From Candidatus Adiutrix sp. (GTDB lineage Bacteria; Desulfobacterota; Desulfarculia; Adiutricales; Adiutricaceae), in NCBI GenBank assembly GCA_031263565.1, contig JAISFR010000090.1, positions 1 through 37,529 on the forward strand: a stretch of 37,529 nucleotides of DNA, written 5' to 3'. The notes below the pieces were generated by a model. The model worked only from the letters and a program-made list of their open reading frames with translations, was not told where the DNA came from and searched no databases. This document shows positions 8,357-18,329 of the stretch, one piece after another. A program made the position numbers and the translations under genes. Every line of letters begins with the position of its first letter. Position 1 is the first letter of the stretch.

Positions 8357-8710
8357 TTACGCCGGGCTCTTAACCGGACGGCGGTAATAACGGCTGATTT
8401 TCAGAAGGTTTTCTTTGATGGCCCCGGATTGCTCAAAAATTTGGATGTCGTGCTCGGCCAGGGTCATTTGCACAAAATCGCCGGCCTTTTGAGTCAGCAC
8501 GGCCCTGCAGCCCGAAACGCGGCGGAGCAATTCATTCAGGTCGTTTCGAGTTCCACCGCATTGATCACAATATGGCGGCCTCTGTAAAACATCCACAGCG
8601 GCATATTCCCCGTCCGGCGACAAATCGACCACATATATCCGGGTGGCCCGCCCGAAGCTTTGATCGACATTTTCCCCGTCAGAACTGGTGATCGCTATTC
8701 GCCATCCCAT
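8357..8710 (-). CDS. NifX/NafY-like iron-cofactor-binding protein
   Basis: A 117-residue single-domain member of the dinitrogenase Fe-Mo cofactor biosynthesis family (the domain seen in NifX, NafY and the NifB C-terminus). It begins RIAITSSDGENVDQSFG, carries the CxxCGG element (C48, C51), and ends with the expected GDFVQMTLAEHDIQIFE and helical tail. Family members bind NifB-cofactor or related clusters and hold them for transfer. The nifB gene at 19346-20278 lacks a C-terminal NifX domain, so this protein may provide that function separately. The ATG at 8710 has GGAGCG upstream and overlaps the D1 gene by 32 bases, which argues for co-expression with the reductase. Confidence 0.82.
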   Translation of the reverse strand: MGWRIAITSSDGENVDQSFGRATRIYVVDLSPDGEYAAVDVLQRPPYCDQCGGTRNDLNELLRRVSGCRAVLTQKAGDFVQMTLAEHDIQIFEQSGAIKENLLKISRYYRRPVKSPA

Positions 8711-10289
8711 CTCGCGCTCCTGAAGTCTCTTTCCCGGCGGCGATTGCCTGGTCCGCCCGGACAGAAGCCGCCGGCCCCGCCCCAGGGTCGACTATGTAGG
8801 CAAACGGCTCTTTTTGATACCACTCTTCACGGTAGGGCAGGGGACGGTATTTTTTCATGTTCCGGTTGAAGGAATAATTGGCCAGCAGACGCTTCAGCCG
8901 GCAGGCCATTTCAAACAGGCCGGCATAGCCGAGATATGTATTGCCCTGGCCGAAAAGCGGCAGCACCGGCCGCCCGTGCCTGGCGGTGATGTTGCCCCCG
9001 CCGCTGTGCATGACAATGACATCCGGCTTGAAGCGCTCGATCAGATTGGCCTGCTCGAAGGGCTGCTGCGAGGCCACGTTGATGTAAAGGTCGTCGCCGG
9101 GGTCGAGGTCGTCGAAGACCGGCCGGGCAAAGGCGTCAATGTGATGGGCCTTCAAGCCGGCCAATTCCAGGCCCAGGTCGCGCAGGGCTTCGGCGGTTAC
9201 GAAAATCCTCACTTCCCCGCCGCTGACATAGGCCCGTTTGCCGCGCAGATATTCCCGATAGGGCCGGAGAGCCCGGTCAAGGTCGGCGTCTTCTCTGGCG
9301 ATCAAGCGCTCCGCCGCCGCCTCGCGCTTGAAATGCCCGGCAATTTTCCGCAGCCATCGGGCCGTGGCCTTCCGGCCGATCGGCATGGTGTCGATAAGGC
9401 AGGGAATACCGAACTTGTCCTGGACGTAAGTCAGGTAATAATCGTCATGGGTTCCGCAGACGCTGACATTCAGCGAAGCTTCAAGCGCTTTTCGGAAGTC
9501 GTTCGGCTCGGCGTAGGAGGGAATGAAATTCACGGTCAGATCCAAGGCCTTGAGCAGCCTTTCAATTTCCACCTCGTCGGCCCGGCTCATGGAACCCACG
9601 TTAAAAACGTTGACGAGGCCGTCCAAATCCGCCTGGTTGAACCTGTCGGCCTGACGGCCGGGCAAAAGGCCGCTTTCCCGCTCTCTGGCCCAGGTCAGGC
9701 CTTTAAGCAGGCCGTTATAAACGGCGTCATAGGCGGTGGCCATCAATTTGGTCTTAAAGCCCTCGCAGTTGACCGCCACCAGGTCAGCCGCCGTCGAGGC
9801 GGCCATATCTTCCAAAATACTGTCCACATCGTCGCCGATCAAAGCCGGGACGCAGGAACTGGCCACCACGATGGCCTCCGGCCTGAATTCCCGGTCGGCG
9901 TAAATGACGGCTTCACGCAGCTTGTCTTCACCGCCGCCGATAACGTCGGCTTCATCCAGATTTGAGGATATCCAGATCAGGCCCCCGGAACCGGGGTCCC
10001 GCAGTTGCTTCAGGGCCCGGTTGGAGGCCACGCCCCCCAGCGACCAGAAACCGCAGCCGACGGGGCCGTGGGTGATGACCACCGTCCGGCGAAGGCTGTT
10101 CAGCATGCCCAGGCTCAGGGTCAACTGGCAGCCGAAAGTCTGGCTGAAACGGCGGCCGCATTGGTTCAGGCAGCCGTTGTTTTTCATTCCCAGACGTTTT
10201 TTGAGTTCCCGGCAGGGGCCGCAGAAGGCCGTTCCCGCCTGGAGCCGTTCTTCCCGCCCCGGAACCGCTGTTTCTATGATATTTTTCAT
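8679..10289 (-). CDS. Nitrogenase-like component 1, NifD-type subunit (D1)
   Basis: A 536-residue NifD/NifE-type protein. P-cluster-type cysteines are C54, C79 (HGPVGCG) and C146 (SSCVPALIGDD); the 25-residue C54-C79 spacing is close to that of NifD Cys62-Cys88. VNCEGFKTKL follows near 173. C278 lies 16 residues before GIP, the same spacing as the cofactor-binding Cys275 in NifD. The region that should hold NifD His442 reads LPLFGQGNTYLGYAG, with no His. Four additional N-terminal cysteines (C23, C26, C40, C44) and a roughly 50-residue C-terminal tail with LPYREEW are unusual. The start at 10289 is chosen for GGAGTGAGG upstream. It pairs with K1 encoded just before it. It may be the catalytic or the cofactor-scaffold subunit. 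Confidence 0.85.
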   Translation of the reverse strand: MKNIIETAVPGREERLQAGTAFCGPCRELKKRLGMKNNGCLNQCGRRFSQTFGCQLTLSLGMLNSLRRTVVITHGPVGCGFWSLGGVASNRALKQLRDPGSGGLIWISSNLDEADVIGGGEDKLREAVIYADREFRPEAIVVASSCVPALIGDDVDSILEDMAASTAADLVAVNCEGFKTKLMATAYDAVYNGLLKGLTWARERESGLLPGRQADRFNQADLDGLVNVFNVGSMSRADEVEIERLLKALDLTVNFIPSYAEPNDFRKALEASLNVSVCGTHDDYYLTYVQDKFGIPCLIDTMPIGRKATARWLRKIAGHFKREAAAERLIAREDADLDRALRPYREYLRGKRAYVSGGEVRIFVTAEALRDLGLELAGLKAHHIDAFARPVFDDLDPGDDLYINVASQQPFEQANLIERFKPDVIVMHSGGGNITARHGRPVLPLFGQGNTYLGYAGLFEMACRLKRLLANYSFNRNMKKYRPLPYREEWYQKEPFAYIVDPGAGPAASVRADQAIAAGKETSGARDGMANSDHQF

Positions 10290-10350
10290 TTCCTCACTCC
10301 CGCCTTGGCCGCCTCCGGCCGGGCCGGCCATCAGGGCTTCCCCCCTGGAT

Positions 10351-11679
10351 TTACCGGCCGGGAATTATGGCCCCGAAAAGGTCTTCGGCCAGGGTCAGCC
10401 CGCCGGAAAGCCCGGCATAGGCCCGGTTGAATATCACCCGGCTGTTGACCGGGAAAGAAAGCGGCAGATAAGAGCATTTCAGCTGTTCGGCCAGGTCTTT
10501 TTCAAAGTACGAACCAATGACTATCAAAGGCGACAGGGCTTCGTAGTATTTCTGGTTCCGGTTTCTTTCCCAGGTGTCGGCCAGATGGCGCCGGACCGCC
10601 GAAGCATTGCCGTCATAGCGGACTTCCGGCTTTATTGACGGTTCGAAAGTCTCGAAGCGGGAATCCAGGCGGGCGCGCTGCTCCCCGGTCAGGGGGTCGG
10701 TGACGACCGTCAGGCGGGGCAGCCAGCCCAGTTCCTCGGCCACGAAAGCGGTCACGGCCGGGGCGTAATTGGCGTCGGCCACGACCAGCCCGTATCTCTG
10801 AAAATCAAGATCGTTGTAACTGTCGGAGATTCTTTCCAGATAGTCGAAATAAACCTCCCTCTCCCTTTGCAGAGCCTGGTCGATCATTTCCCTATCCAGG
10901 CCGAAATATTCCCCGACCGTCAGCAGGAATTTTTCAGTCTGCAGATAACCCACCGGCAGGGGCGCCCGCAGCCAGGGAATGCCATGTTTTTCCTTAAAGG
11001 CTTCAGCCGATAAGGATCCGTAGACATCCGACAGATTAAGAGTCAGTTCGGACTCGGCCGAGCGCCGGATGTCTTCCAGGCTTTCGCCTTCGCCGATCAG
11101 GGTATTGGCCTTCAGGCCGATGAGGGCCAGGAGACGCTTGATCTCCCTTAAGTTGCCCTTATAGAAGGCGTCCTGCCCCGGAACCAGGCCGATGACGTTC
11201 ACCGAGCGGGGCTTTTTGCCGGCCTGTTCCGGCACATAGTCGCGGATCAGGGTTTCCAGCATCAGATCGTAACCATGATAGGAATTCCCATGAAAGCTCG
11301 GAGTCGGCGTGGCCAGGACGCCCGGAAAAATCCGGGCCGCGCTTCTGATGTCGTCGCCGATCATCTCGACCATGCAGGACGACAGAACCACATAAAGATC
11401 GCCGTCCATAATTTCCATAGTGCTGGCGATTTGCTCCCTGAGGCGCTCCTCACCGCCGAAGACCGCTTCTTTTTCAACCACGTTGCTGCTGGGCGCGGAA
11501 GTGGACCCGCAGTAGCCGCCGCCGTAATATCCGGCCCCGGCGTTCAGGCCGATGTAAACGCTGTAGCCGCAACCGGCGGGGGCGTGTAAAATCGGCACCG
11601 CCCTGGGAATGGCCCGCAACAGCCCCAGGGCGCCGCCCAGGGCGCAGCCGAAGCGCGGCCTGTCAATGATACCGGCCAT
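10351..11679 (-). CDS. Nitrogenase-like component 1, NifK-type subunit (K1)
   Basis: A 442-residue NifK/NifN-like subunit. C12 (RFGCALGG), C37 (HAPAGCG) and C102 (LSSCMVEMIGDD) match the three P-cluster cysteines of NifK; C12 to C37 is 25 residues, the NifK Cys70-Cys95 spacing. VFGGEERLREQI is another family hallmark. The protein starts almost at the first cluster ligand, so it lacks the roughly 50-60 residue N-terminal extension of classical NifK. The C-terminal part ends in RAYAGLSGGLTLAEDLFG, the counterpart of the NifK GYEGALNLL segment. It follows the NifH gene by 12 bases with an AGGGGG ribosome site, and precedes D1. The predicted role is the beta subunit of an alpha2beta2 reductase or of a cofactor scaffold. 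Confidence 0.86.
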   Translation of the reverse strand: MAGIIDRPRFGCALGGALGLLRAIPRAVPILHAPAGCGYSVYIGLNAGAGYYGGGYCGSTSAPSSNVVEKEAVFGGEERLREQIASTMEIMDGDLYVVLSSCMVEMIGDDIRSAARIFPGVLATPTPSFHGNSYHGYDLMLETLIRDYVPEQAGKKPRSVNVIGLVPGQDAFYKGNLREIKRLLALIGLKANTLIGEGESLEDIRRSAESELTLNLSDVYGSLSAEAFKEKHGIPWLRAPLPVGYLQTEKFLLTVGEYFGLDREMIDQALQREREVYFDYLERISDSYNDLDFQRYGLVVADANYAPAVTAFVAEELGWLPRLTVVTDPLTGEQRARLDSRFETFEPSIKPEVRYDGNASAVRRHLADTWERNRNQKYYEALSPLIVIGSYFEKDLAEQLKCSYLPLSFPVNSRVIFNRAYAGLSGGLTLAEDLFGAIIPGR

Positions 11680-11691
11680 TTGGGCCCCCTG

Positions 11692-12570
<879 letters not shown>

Positions 12571-13920
12571 TCAATCGGTGAACAGTTGAGTGCGGGAGGT
12601 GGTCGTCTTCCTGGAAAACAGCGAGGAATAGAGGTCGGCCATCAGGTTGAGGCCGCCGTTATAGCCCACATAGGTTTTGTTGAGAACCACCGTTTCGTTC
12701 AGGGGCAGACTCACGTAAAGATAAAGATTGCCGGTGTCCTGGGCGATGAACTTTTCCCAGGAACTGCCCAGGATGACGGCCTTGTGCCCGCCGCCGATCC
12801 GCCGCCGGATATCGGCTTCGATCAGGCCGCCGTCACTTTCAAAATTTATCTGGAACCCGCCGCGTTCGGATATGCTCCGCTCGATCAGCCGCCGTCCCCG
12901 GTCGGCCGGGGCGTCGGTCAGGTAGATTCCCCGGGGAATGAAGCCCAGTTCGTTGACCAGAAACGAGCTCAGGCCAGGGCCGTAAATGCTGTCGGCGACC
13001 AGATACAGCTCGCTCGGCAGATTGTTGCGATATTCGGAAATAAAGTCGGCCAGGGACACAAAATAGTCATAGAACCTCTTTTCTTCACCGGCGATAAAGT
13101 TCTCGGCCGTTTCGGAATCGAGCCCGGCGAAGGCGGACACCTCTCTCAGAAAGCGGCTGGTTTCCGCGCCCCCCACCGGCAAGACCGGATAGTGCAGGAA
13201 ATCGGTGCGATATTTGGCCCGCAAAAGTTCGGCCGTCTCAAGCCCGGTCGAAGGGGAAAGGAGCAGGTTGAAGGCGGCATGGGGAATCGCCCGCCACTCC
13301 CTGACGCCTTGGGAACCGCCGCCGAACAAGATATTGACCCCCAGGCCCAGGCCTTCCAGGAGACGTTTAATTTCCTCCAAATCACCCCGCCAGAAAGGAT
13401 TCTGGTAAGGCAGCACTGAAAAGACGTTGACGGTCCGGGGCCGGGGAACCGGCTCGACCTCGCCCACAAACTGATTGACGATGGCCTTGATGACCTCTTC
13501 GTGCCCGAAGTAATTGTTGCCTTTAAAACCGCCGGTCTCCACCCCGACCACCGGATGTCCCCGCGCGGCGAAGTCCCTGGCCGCCGAGAGGCTGTCGTCG
13601 CCGATGATGTCGGCCGTGCAGCCGGTCAAAACGACAAAAAGTTCGCCGTCCAAAATGCGCAGAGCGCCGTTGATGACGTTGTTCAGCTTGGATTCTCCCC
13701 CGAAGACCACATCCTGCTCATCGGTGTTGGTTGACGAGACGTGGGAGCCTCCGCCGAAACCCTCGCCTTGAAATCCGGCGCCGAAAGAAGCGAAACCGAA
13801 GAGCTTGGAAGAGCAGCCGGGGCCGGCGTGAACTATCGGCAAGGCCCCGGGGATGGCCAGGACCGACTGTTGAGCGCCCAACGCGCAGGCGTATCGTGGC
13901 TGTTCGATCAGCGCGTTCAT
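12571..13920 (-). CDS. Nitrogenase-like component 1, NifK-type subunit (K2)
   Basis: A 449-residue NifK/NifN-like subunit paralogous to K1. C12 (RYACALGA), C36 (HAGPGCSS) and C101 (LTGCTADIIGDD) are the P-cluster-type cysteines, and VVFGGESKLNNVI is conserved. SVLPYQNPFWRGDLEEIKRLL resembles K1 (GLVPGQDAFYKGNLREIKRLL), showing the two pairs are related. It also lacks the NifK N-terminal extension. The C-terminus has KTYVGYNGGLNLMADLYSS and a short basic tail. Its ATG overlaps the D2 stop (ATGA), so D2 and K2 are translationally coupled and almost certainly form one heterotetramer. Confidence 0.86.
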   Translation of the reverse strand: MNALIEQPRYACALGAQQSVLAIPGALPIVHAGPGCSSKLFGFASFGAGFQGEGFGGGSHVSSTNTDEQDVVFGGESKLNNVINGALRILDGELFVVLTGCTADIIGDDSLSAARDFAARGHPVVGVETGGFKGNNYFGHEEVIKAIVNQFVGEVEPVPRPRTVNVFSVLPYQNPFWRGDLEEIKRLLEGLGLGVNILFGGGSQGVREWRAIPHAAFNLLLSPSTGLETAELLRAKYRTDFLHYPVLPVGGAETSRFLREVSAFAGLDSETAENFIAGEEKRFYDYFVSLADFISEYRNNLPSELYLVADSIYGPGLSSFLVNELGFIPRGIYLTDAPADRGRRLIERSISERGGFQINFESDGGLIEADIRRRIGGGHKAVILGSSWEKFIAQDTGNLYLYVSLPLNETVVLNKTYVGYNGGLNLMADLYSSLFSRKTTTSRTQLFTD

Positions 13921-15380
13921 TGTTCTTCTCCGGTATATCGGGGGTTTTCGCCGTCAAGCCACCATTGGCGGTAAGGCAGCCGGGCGTGTCCGGCGATGGT
14001 TTCGGCCAGTTTTTTAGTGGCCAGGGCTTCTATGACCCGCTGGCCCATTTTCAGGACGCCGTCATAACCGATGCTGAAATTGGCGTCGCCTTCAAAAAGG
14101 GTCGGGATGCCGAGCTTCAGGCCCATGGTGGTCAGGTTCATGTGCCGGACAATGAGAAGGTCGGGCCTGAGCCTGAGCAGGATCTTGATCGCCTGATGCG
14201 GCTGTTTATTGCAGACGGTCACGTTTTTTATATTGCCGCAGCTCCTGATCAATTCGCCGAGAGTGTCCGGCTGGCCGGGGCTGTCGGTGCGCTGGTCGTG
14301 GTGCAGGGTGTTCAGGCCTATGACCTCGATGCCCAGGTCTTTATAGATGTTGGCCAGGTTGTGGGCGAACGAATCGCCGGAAACGACATAAATGGTCCTG
14401 CCCCTGAGCTGTTCCCGCAATTTTTTAAGCGGCTCTTCTATCCGCCGGCGCTCGGCTTTGATCAGCTCTTCCGCCTCGGCCTCTTTGCCGGTGTATCTGG
14501 CGATCTCCCGCAGCCAGGCGTCCGTCCAGTTCAGGCCGAAGGGCGGGGGCACTTTGACCTCGGGCACCCCGAAACGCTCTTCCAGCACCCCGGCGATATA
14601 AGTGGCCAGAGTTTCGCAGATATGGGCCGTGCAGGCCGCCTGGCTCATCGTTTTCAACTGCTCCAGCGAGGCCAGGGGCACCAGGTAGTTGACCCTTAAA
14701 CCCAGCTTGTGGAGGAAGGGTATGAATTGATCCGAACCTTCAAAATTGAAGATATTGACCAGATCTTTTTCCCGGCCCCCCGGCGCCTGAACCAGCTTGC
14801 GCAGGAGGCCATGAAAGACGGCATCGAAACCCGTGGACCAGATTTTGGACTTAAAGCCCTCGCAATAGACGGGTATGACGGGATAACCCAGTTCTTCCTC
14901 CATCTCCGAGGCCACGCTTTCCAGGTTTTCGCCGATAATGCCCGAGGCGCAGGAGGCCTGGATGAAAATGGCCCGCGGCCCGAAACGCCGGTCGGCTTCC
15001 CGGACGGCCCGGCGCAGTTTTTCAGCCGCGCCGTATATGGTATCGTGTTCCACGATATTGCTGCTGATCATGTTGACTTTGTGGGTGGGGAGACCCCGGG
15101 CCTCCGACACGGCCCGCCCCAGAATATTGTGATTGGAGACGTTGACGCCGCAGCCGACGGGGGCATGGCTGACAACCGCCGCGCCCCGCACATGATAGGT
15201 CATGGTTTCGGCGCAGCCTTCGGCGCAATCGCTGCATTGGCTGTAAAGACGTCCCGGGCAGCCCAGCCGCCCGGCTTTTGATCCGGCGCTGAGCCCTTCG
15301 GCGTCCCCCTCGTAGGACAGGATTGAAAGAAGGCGGCGTTCACGAACCTCCACTTCCGGGCTTTCGGATAAAATGCTCAT
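13917..15380 (-). CDS. Nitrogenase-like component 1, NifD-type subunit (D2)
   Basis: A 487-residue NifD-type protein. C52 (SDCAEGC), C77 (HAPVGCG) and C144 (QASCASGIIGEN) align with the P-cluster ligands; C41, C49 and C56 are further N-terminal cysteines. VYCEGFKSKI matches the NifD-type CEGF element. C255 lies 16 residues before GVP, exactly the NifD Cys275 position. The His442 region is GIPTLFEGDANFSIGYDG, shorter than in NifD and without His, closer to NifE in this loop. The C-terminal LPYRQWW element echoes LPYREEW of D1. The start has GGGAGG upstream. It is the first of the five structural genes after importer 2. Catalytic versus scaffold role cannot be settled from sequence alone. Confidence 0.86.
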   Translation of the reverse strand: MSILSESPEVEVRERRLLSILSYEGDAEGLSAGSKAGRLGCPGRLYSQCSDCAEGCAETMTYHVRGAAVVSHAPVGCGVNVSNHNILGRAVSEARGLPTHKVNMISSNIVEHDTIYGAAEKLRRAVREADRRFGPRAIFIQASCASGIIGENLESVASEMEEELGYPVIPVYCEGFKSKIWSTGFDAVFHGLLRKLVQAPGGREKDLVNIFNFEGSDQFIPFLHKLGLRVNYLVPLASLEQLKTMSQAACTAHICETLATYIAGVLEERFGVPEVKVPPPFGLNWTDAWLREIARYTGKEAEAEELIKAERRRIEEPLKKLREQLRGRTIYVVSGDSFAHNLANIYKDLGIEVIGLNTLHHDQRTDSPGQPDTLGELIRSCGNIKNVTVCNKQPHQAIKILLRLRPDLLIVRHMNLTTMGLKLGIPTLFEGDANFSIGYDGVLKMGQRVIEALATKKLAETIAGHARLPYRQWWLDGENPRYTGEEQ

Positions 15381-15396
15381 TATTGATTTACCTCCC

Positions 15397-16329
15397 TCAT
15401 CGCCAGCGGATTACCAGCTTATCCAGCCTGGCCAGCAGGGCTCCTATCACCGAAACCACCAAGCCGATCAGGACAATGCCGGCCACCACCCGGGTGAAAT
15501 CCGAAAAATCGGAATAGTATTTGACAAACCAGCCCAGGCCGGAAGTGGCGCCGATCATTTCGGCGGCCGTGAGCACCATAAAGGCGTTGGCCATGGAAAT
15601 GGGCAGCGTTTTAAAAATTCCGGGCAGGCAATAGGGAAACAGTATGTGCCTCATCAGGCCCCAAGGGCTGATATTCAAAGACCGGGCCGAATCAAGCAGC
15701 TTTTTGTCGATGGTGGCCACGCTGATGATCATATTGAGGAACAGATACCAAAAAATGCTGCTGAAAATGACGAAGATCGAAGCGATCTTGAAACTAGGCA
15801 GCAGGGCCACCGCGTAAGGCGTATAAATTATGGGCGGAATGGGACTGATGACCTTGGCCACCGGAAAAAGGGCCTGGCGGAGCCGCTCATGCCAGCCCAC
15901 GGTCAGGCCCAGGACTATGCCGCTGACAAAGGCCAGGCCGGCCCCGTAGGCCAGGAGAAACAGCGATGAAAAGATGCCCGAGATTATTTTTTTCCAATCA
16001 GTGTAATAGATCGCGAAGACATTTTCCGGGGGCGGAAAGAGCATCTTGTTCGGATTGGGAATCTTAGTGGTCACGACTTCCCAGACAATCAGGAAGGCAA
16101 AGACCATCATCACCAGGTCGTGAGCCGACCGCGACCGCCAGTTGCATAAAAGCGCCAGTTCAATCATCACGGCGACGGCCGCAAACGCGCCCCTGACCTT
16201 CAGTTCCACCAGGGACGGGCTCGAGATGAGCAGCAGCAGGGCGATAAACATGAGGTGAGGCAAGGCTTTGAAAATCAAGGCCTTCCATTTTATATGGGCC
16301 GCGCCGGCGGCGTTTTTCAATGCTTTCAT
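15397..16329 (-). CDS. NitT/TauT-family ABC transporter permease (importer 2)
   Basis: A 310-residue multi-helix permease of the SsuC/TauC/NrtB type. FPPPENVFAIYYTDW precedes the transport core, SPIPPIIYTPYAVALLP is a typical membrane segment, and the EAA-like loop is DSARSLNISPWGLMRHILFP. It resembles the importer 1 permease in layout (compare GLGWFVKYYSDFSDF with GLGYYVNNYANFGN). ATG at 16329 is used; a TTG two codons earlier is possible, and neither has a strong ribosome site. It is followed after 16 bases by D2, linking this importer tightly to the nitrogenase-like genes. Confidence 0.88.
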   Translation of the reverse strand: MKALKNAAGAAHIKWKALIFKALPHLMFIALLLLISSPSLVELKVRGAFAAVAVMIELALLCNWRSRSAHDLVMMVFAFLIVWEVVTTKIPNPNKMLFPPPENVFAIYYTDWKKIISGIFSSLFLLAYGAGLAFVSGIVLGLTVGWHERLRQALFPVAKVISPIPPIIYTPYAVALLPSFKIASIFVIFSSIFWYLFLNMIISVATIDKKLLDSARSLNISPWGLMRHILFPYCLPGIFKTLPISMANAFMVLTAAEMIGATSGLGWFVKYYSDFSDFTRVVAGIVLIGLVVSVIGALLARLDKLVIRWR

Positions 16330-16398
16330 ACTCAAACACTCTGCGCGGTCCGGCCCGAAGACAGGCCCGGAGCCCTTTTGTCCTGACCGGCCGGCGGT

Positions 16399-17193
16399 CT
16401 ACAACACAACGTCGTCGCCGATATTTTCCTTGACCGCCTGGTAAAATTTGACCATTATTTTTTTGTAATAAATTCCAAAGGCCTTGGTATTGTAAATGTC
16501 TTCGCGTTTCCTGGGCCGGGGCAGGTCAATGGCGATGTCTTCCTCTATCCGCTTGTTGCGCATGAACAGCACCCTGTCGGAAAGCAAAATGGCCTCATTG
16601 ACGTCATGGGTGACAAAAATGACGGTTTTGCGGTCTTCATCACCGTCCAGAAGTTCGAGAAGAAGATCCTGCAAAATAATTTTGTTTTTGGCGTCGACCG
16701 CTCCGAAAGGCTCGTCCATCAGGAGTATCTCCGGGCGCAGGGCCAGGACCCGGGCGATGGCCACCCTTTGCTGCATGCCGCCTGACAACTGATAGGGATA
16801 TTTGTCTTCAAAACCGGTCAGGCCGACCCTGTCCAGATACCGACCGGCGATTGCGGAAAGTTCCCTTGAGCTTTGGCCGCCCAACTGCCGGAGGCCCAGG
16901 GTGATGTTCTGCCGGGCCGTCAGCCAGGGAAAAAGCGAATAATGCTGAAAAACAACCCCCCGGTTTTTCCCTGTGCCGACGCTCTTAAGGCCGTCGATCA
17001 GCAACTGGCCCGAACTGGGCGGCTTAAGCCCGGCTAAAATGTTCAAAGTGGTGCTTTTGCCGCAACCGCTGGAACCGATGAGACTGACAAATTCACCTCT
17101 GGCGACGGCAAAGCTGACCCGGTCCAGAGCCCTGAAAACCGCGTCGCCGTCGGCATAGTCAAGTGAAACGTCTTTCAATTCCAGTTTTATCAT
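16399..17193 (-). CDS. NitT/TauT-family ABC transporter ATP-binding protein (importer 2)
   Basis: A 264-residue ATPase with Walker A GSSGCGKST (about 40-48), Q-loop VVFQHYSLFPW, signature LSGGMQQRVAIARV, Walker B ILLMDEPFGAVDA and H-loop VFVTHDVNEAI. It is clearly homologous to the importer 1 ATPase and shares unusual details such as VVFQHYSLFPW, suggesting that the two importers are duplicates or recruited from the same subfamily. It powers the permease at 15397-16329. The C-terminus after the ABC core carries PRPRKREDIYNT, typical of the SsuB/TauB group. Confidence 0.91.
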   Translation of the reverse strand: MIKLELKDVSLDYADGDAVFRALDRVSFAVARGEFVSLIGSSGCGKSTTLNILAGLKPPSSGQLLIDGLKSVGTGKNRGVVFQHYSLFPWLTARQNITLGLRQLGGQSSRELSAIAGRYLDRVGLTGFEDKYPYQLSGGMQQRVAIARVLALRPEILLMDEPFGAVDAKNKIILQDLLLELLDGDEDRKTVIFVTHDVNEAILLSDRVLFMRNKRIEEDIAIDLPRPRKREDIYNTKAFGIYYKKIMVKFYQAVKENIGDDVVL

Positions 17194-17242
17194 GGCCCAC
17201 CATCAGAGCGCTTTTCGTGGTCGCCCCAAAACGCCCGACTGT

Positions 17243-18301
17243 CTACTCGGTTGCCTCAAAGTCCTTTTTCAGTTCCAGAAAAACGCTGTCCCCGGGATAT
17301 TCCAGGAGCACGCTTTCCAGGGCCTCGGCAAACAAGCCGGTATCGATATGCCTGTCCAGATCCGCGGTGCCCTTGGCGTAGCCGATCAGCTTCATGCCTT
17401 CATAGTGGTTGCGTATCAGGCTTTTGGCCGGGTTGGGCGTCAGGGTCAGATGGCCGTAGGTATAAATCTGGCTGCGCAGGACATCGTCGCCCACGATGAT
17501 GAATTCCTTGAGCAGTTCCAATGTTTTTTCCTGATCGGTCCGGTACAGGCGGTAGGCCTTGATCTGGGCTTTCAGGACCTTGACCAGTTGCGGCCGGTAT
17601 TTTTCCAGATAATCGCGGGTGGTGACCACCCGGCAGCAGATGAAGCCGGGGGCCAGCCGGTCGATGGGCAGGGCCGGCGCGAGCCCCTGGGCCTCAGCCG
17701 CTTCCCGGAAAGTCATAAAAACTATGCCCGCGTCCAGGGTGCCCTTCAGCACACCTTGAATTATGGTCGGGCAGTCGCCCAGTTCCACAAATTCCATGGT
17801 CTTGAGGTCCAGACCCTGCCTGGCCAGGGCGGCCCTGAAAGCTATGTCGCCGCTTTGGGCCCGGGTCACGCCTATTTTTTTCCCTCTCACGCTGTCGGCA
17901 TCGATTTTTTCCCACTCCCCGGCCCGCTGTGGCAGGGTGAACAAGGTCGCGCCCTCGGCCATGGCCCCGCCGATTATGACGAAATCAACGCCTTCGTCTA
18001 TCAGGTTCAGGGGCGCCGTGGCCCCGCCGCCGGTGGCGATCGCCTTGCCGGAATTAAGGGCCGAAAAGCCGTCGGCATTGTTGTTGGCCACGTTCAGGCC
18101 CACCTCCAGCCCTTCTTCCTCATAATATCCGGCCAATTTGGCCAGGGCCGTCAGCATATTGGCCACGCTGTTGTTGCCGGCGGTCAGTTCCACCCGCTCC
18201 AGGTCCGCCCGGGGAGCGCTCCAGGCCGCTTCCGGGCCGCAGAGCAAGGCCAGGAACATCATCAGGGCCGCCGCCGGGGTGAAGCGATAGTTGCGTCTCA
18301 T
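17243..18301 (-). CDS. NitT/TauT-type periplasmic substrate-binding protein (importer 2)
   Basis: A 352-residue exported protein. The ATG at 18301 (GGAAGG upstream) begins a signal peptide with RRNYR and a hydrophobic core ending near AWSA. LTAGNNSVANMLTALAKLAGYYEEEGL is the SsuA/TauA/NrtA-type opening, and RGKKIGVTRAQSGD is the usual inter-domain element. GFICCRVVTTRDYLEKY holds a Cys-Cys-Arg motif at the same place as in the importer 1 protein. It lies 28 bases after cysK. The ligand is probably a small organosulfur or organic anion, by family and context only; overall identity to the other binding protein looks low, so the two may take different substrates. Confidence 0.87.
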   Translation of the reverse strand: MRRNYRFTPAAALMMFLALLCGPEAAWSAPRADLERVELTAGNNSVANMLTALAKLAGYYEEEGLEVGLNVANNNADGFSALNSGKAIATGGGATAPLNLIDEGVDFVIIGGAMAEGATLFTLPQRAGEWEKIDADSVRGKKIGVTRAQSGDIAFRAALARQGLDLKTMEFVELGDCPTIIQGVLKGTLDAGIVFMTFREAAEAQGLAPALPIDRLAPGFICCRVVTTRDYLEKYRPQLVKVLKAQIKAYRLYRTDQEKTLELLKEFIIVGDDVLRSQIYTYGHLTLTPNPAKSLIRNHYEGMKLIGYAKGTADLDRHIDTGLFAEALESVLLEYPGDSVFLELKKDFEATE

Positions 18302-18329
18302 CTTCGCACCTTCCTTTTTAAAAATGGTC

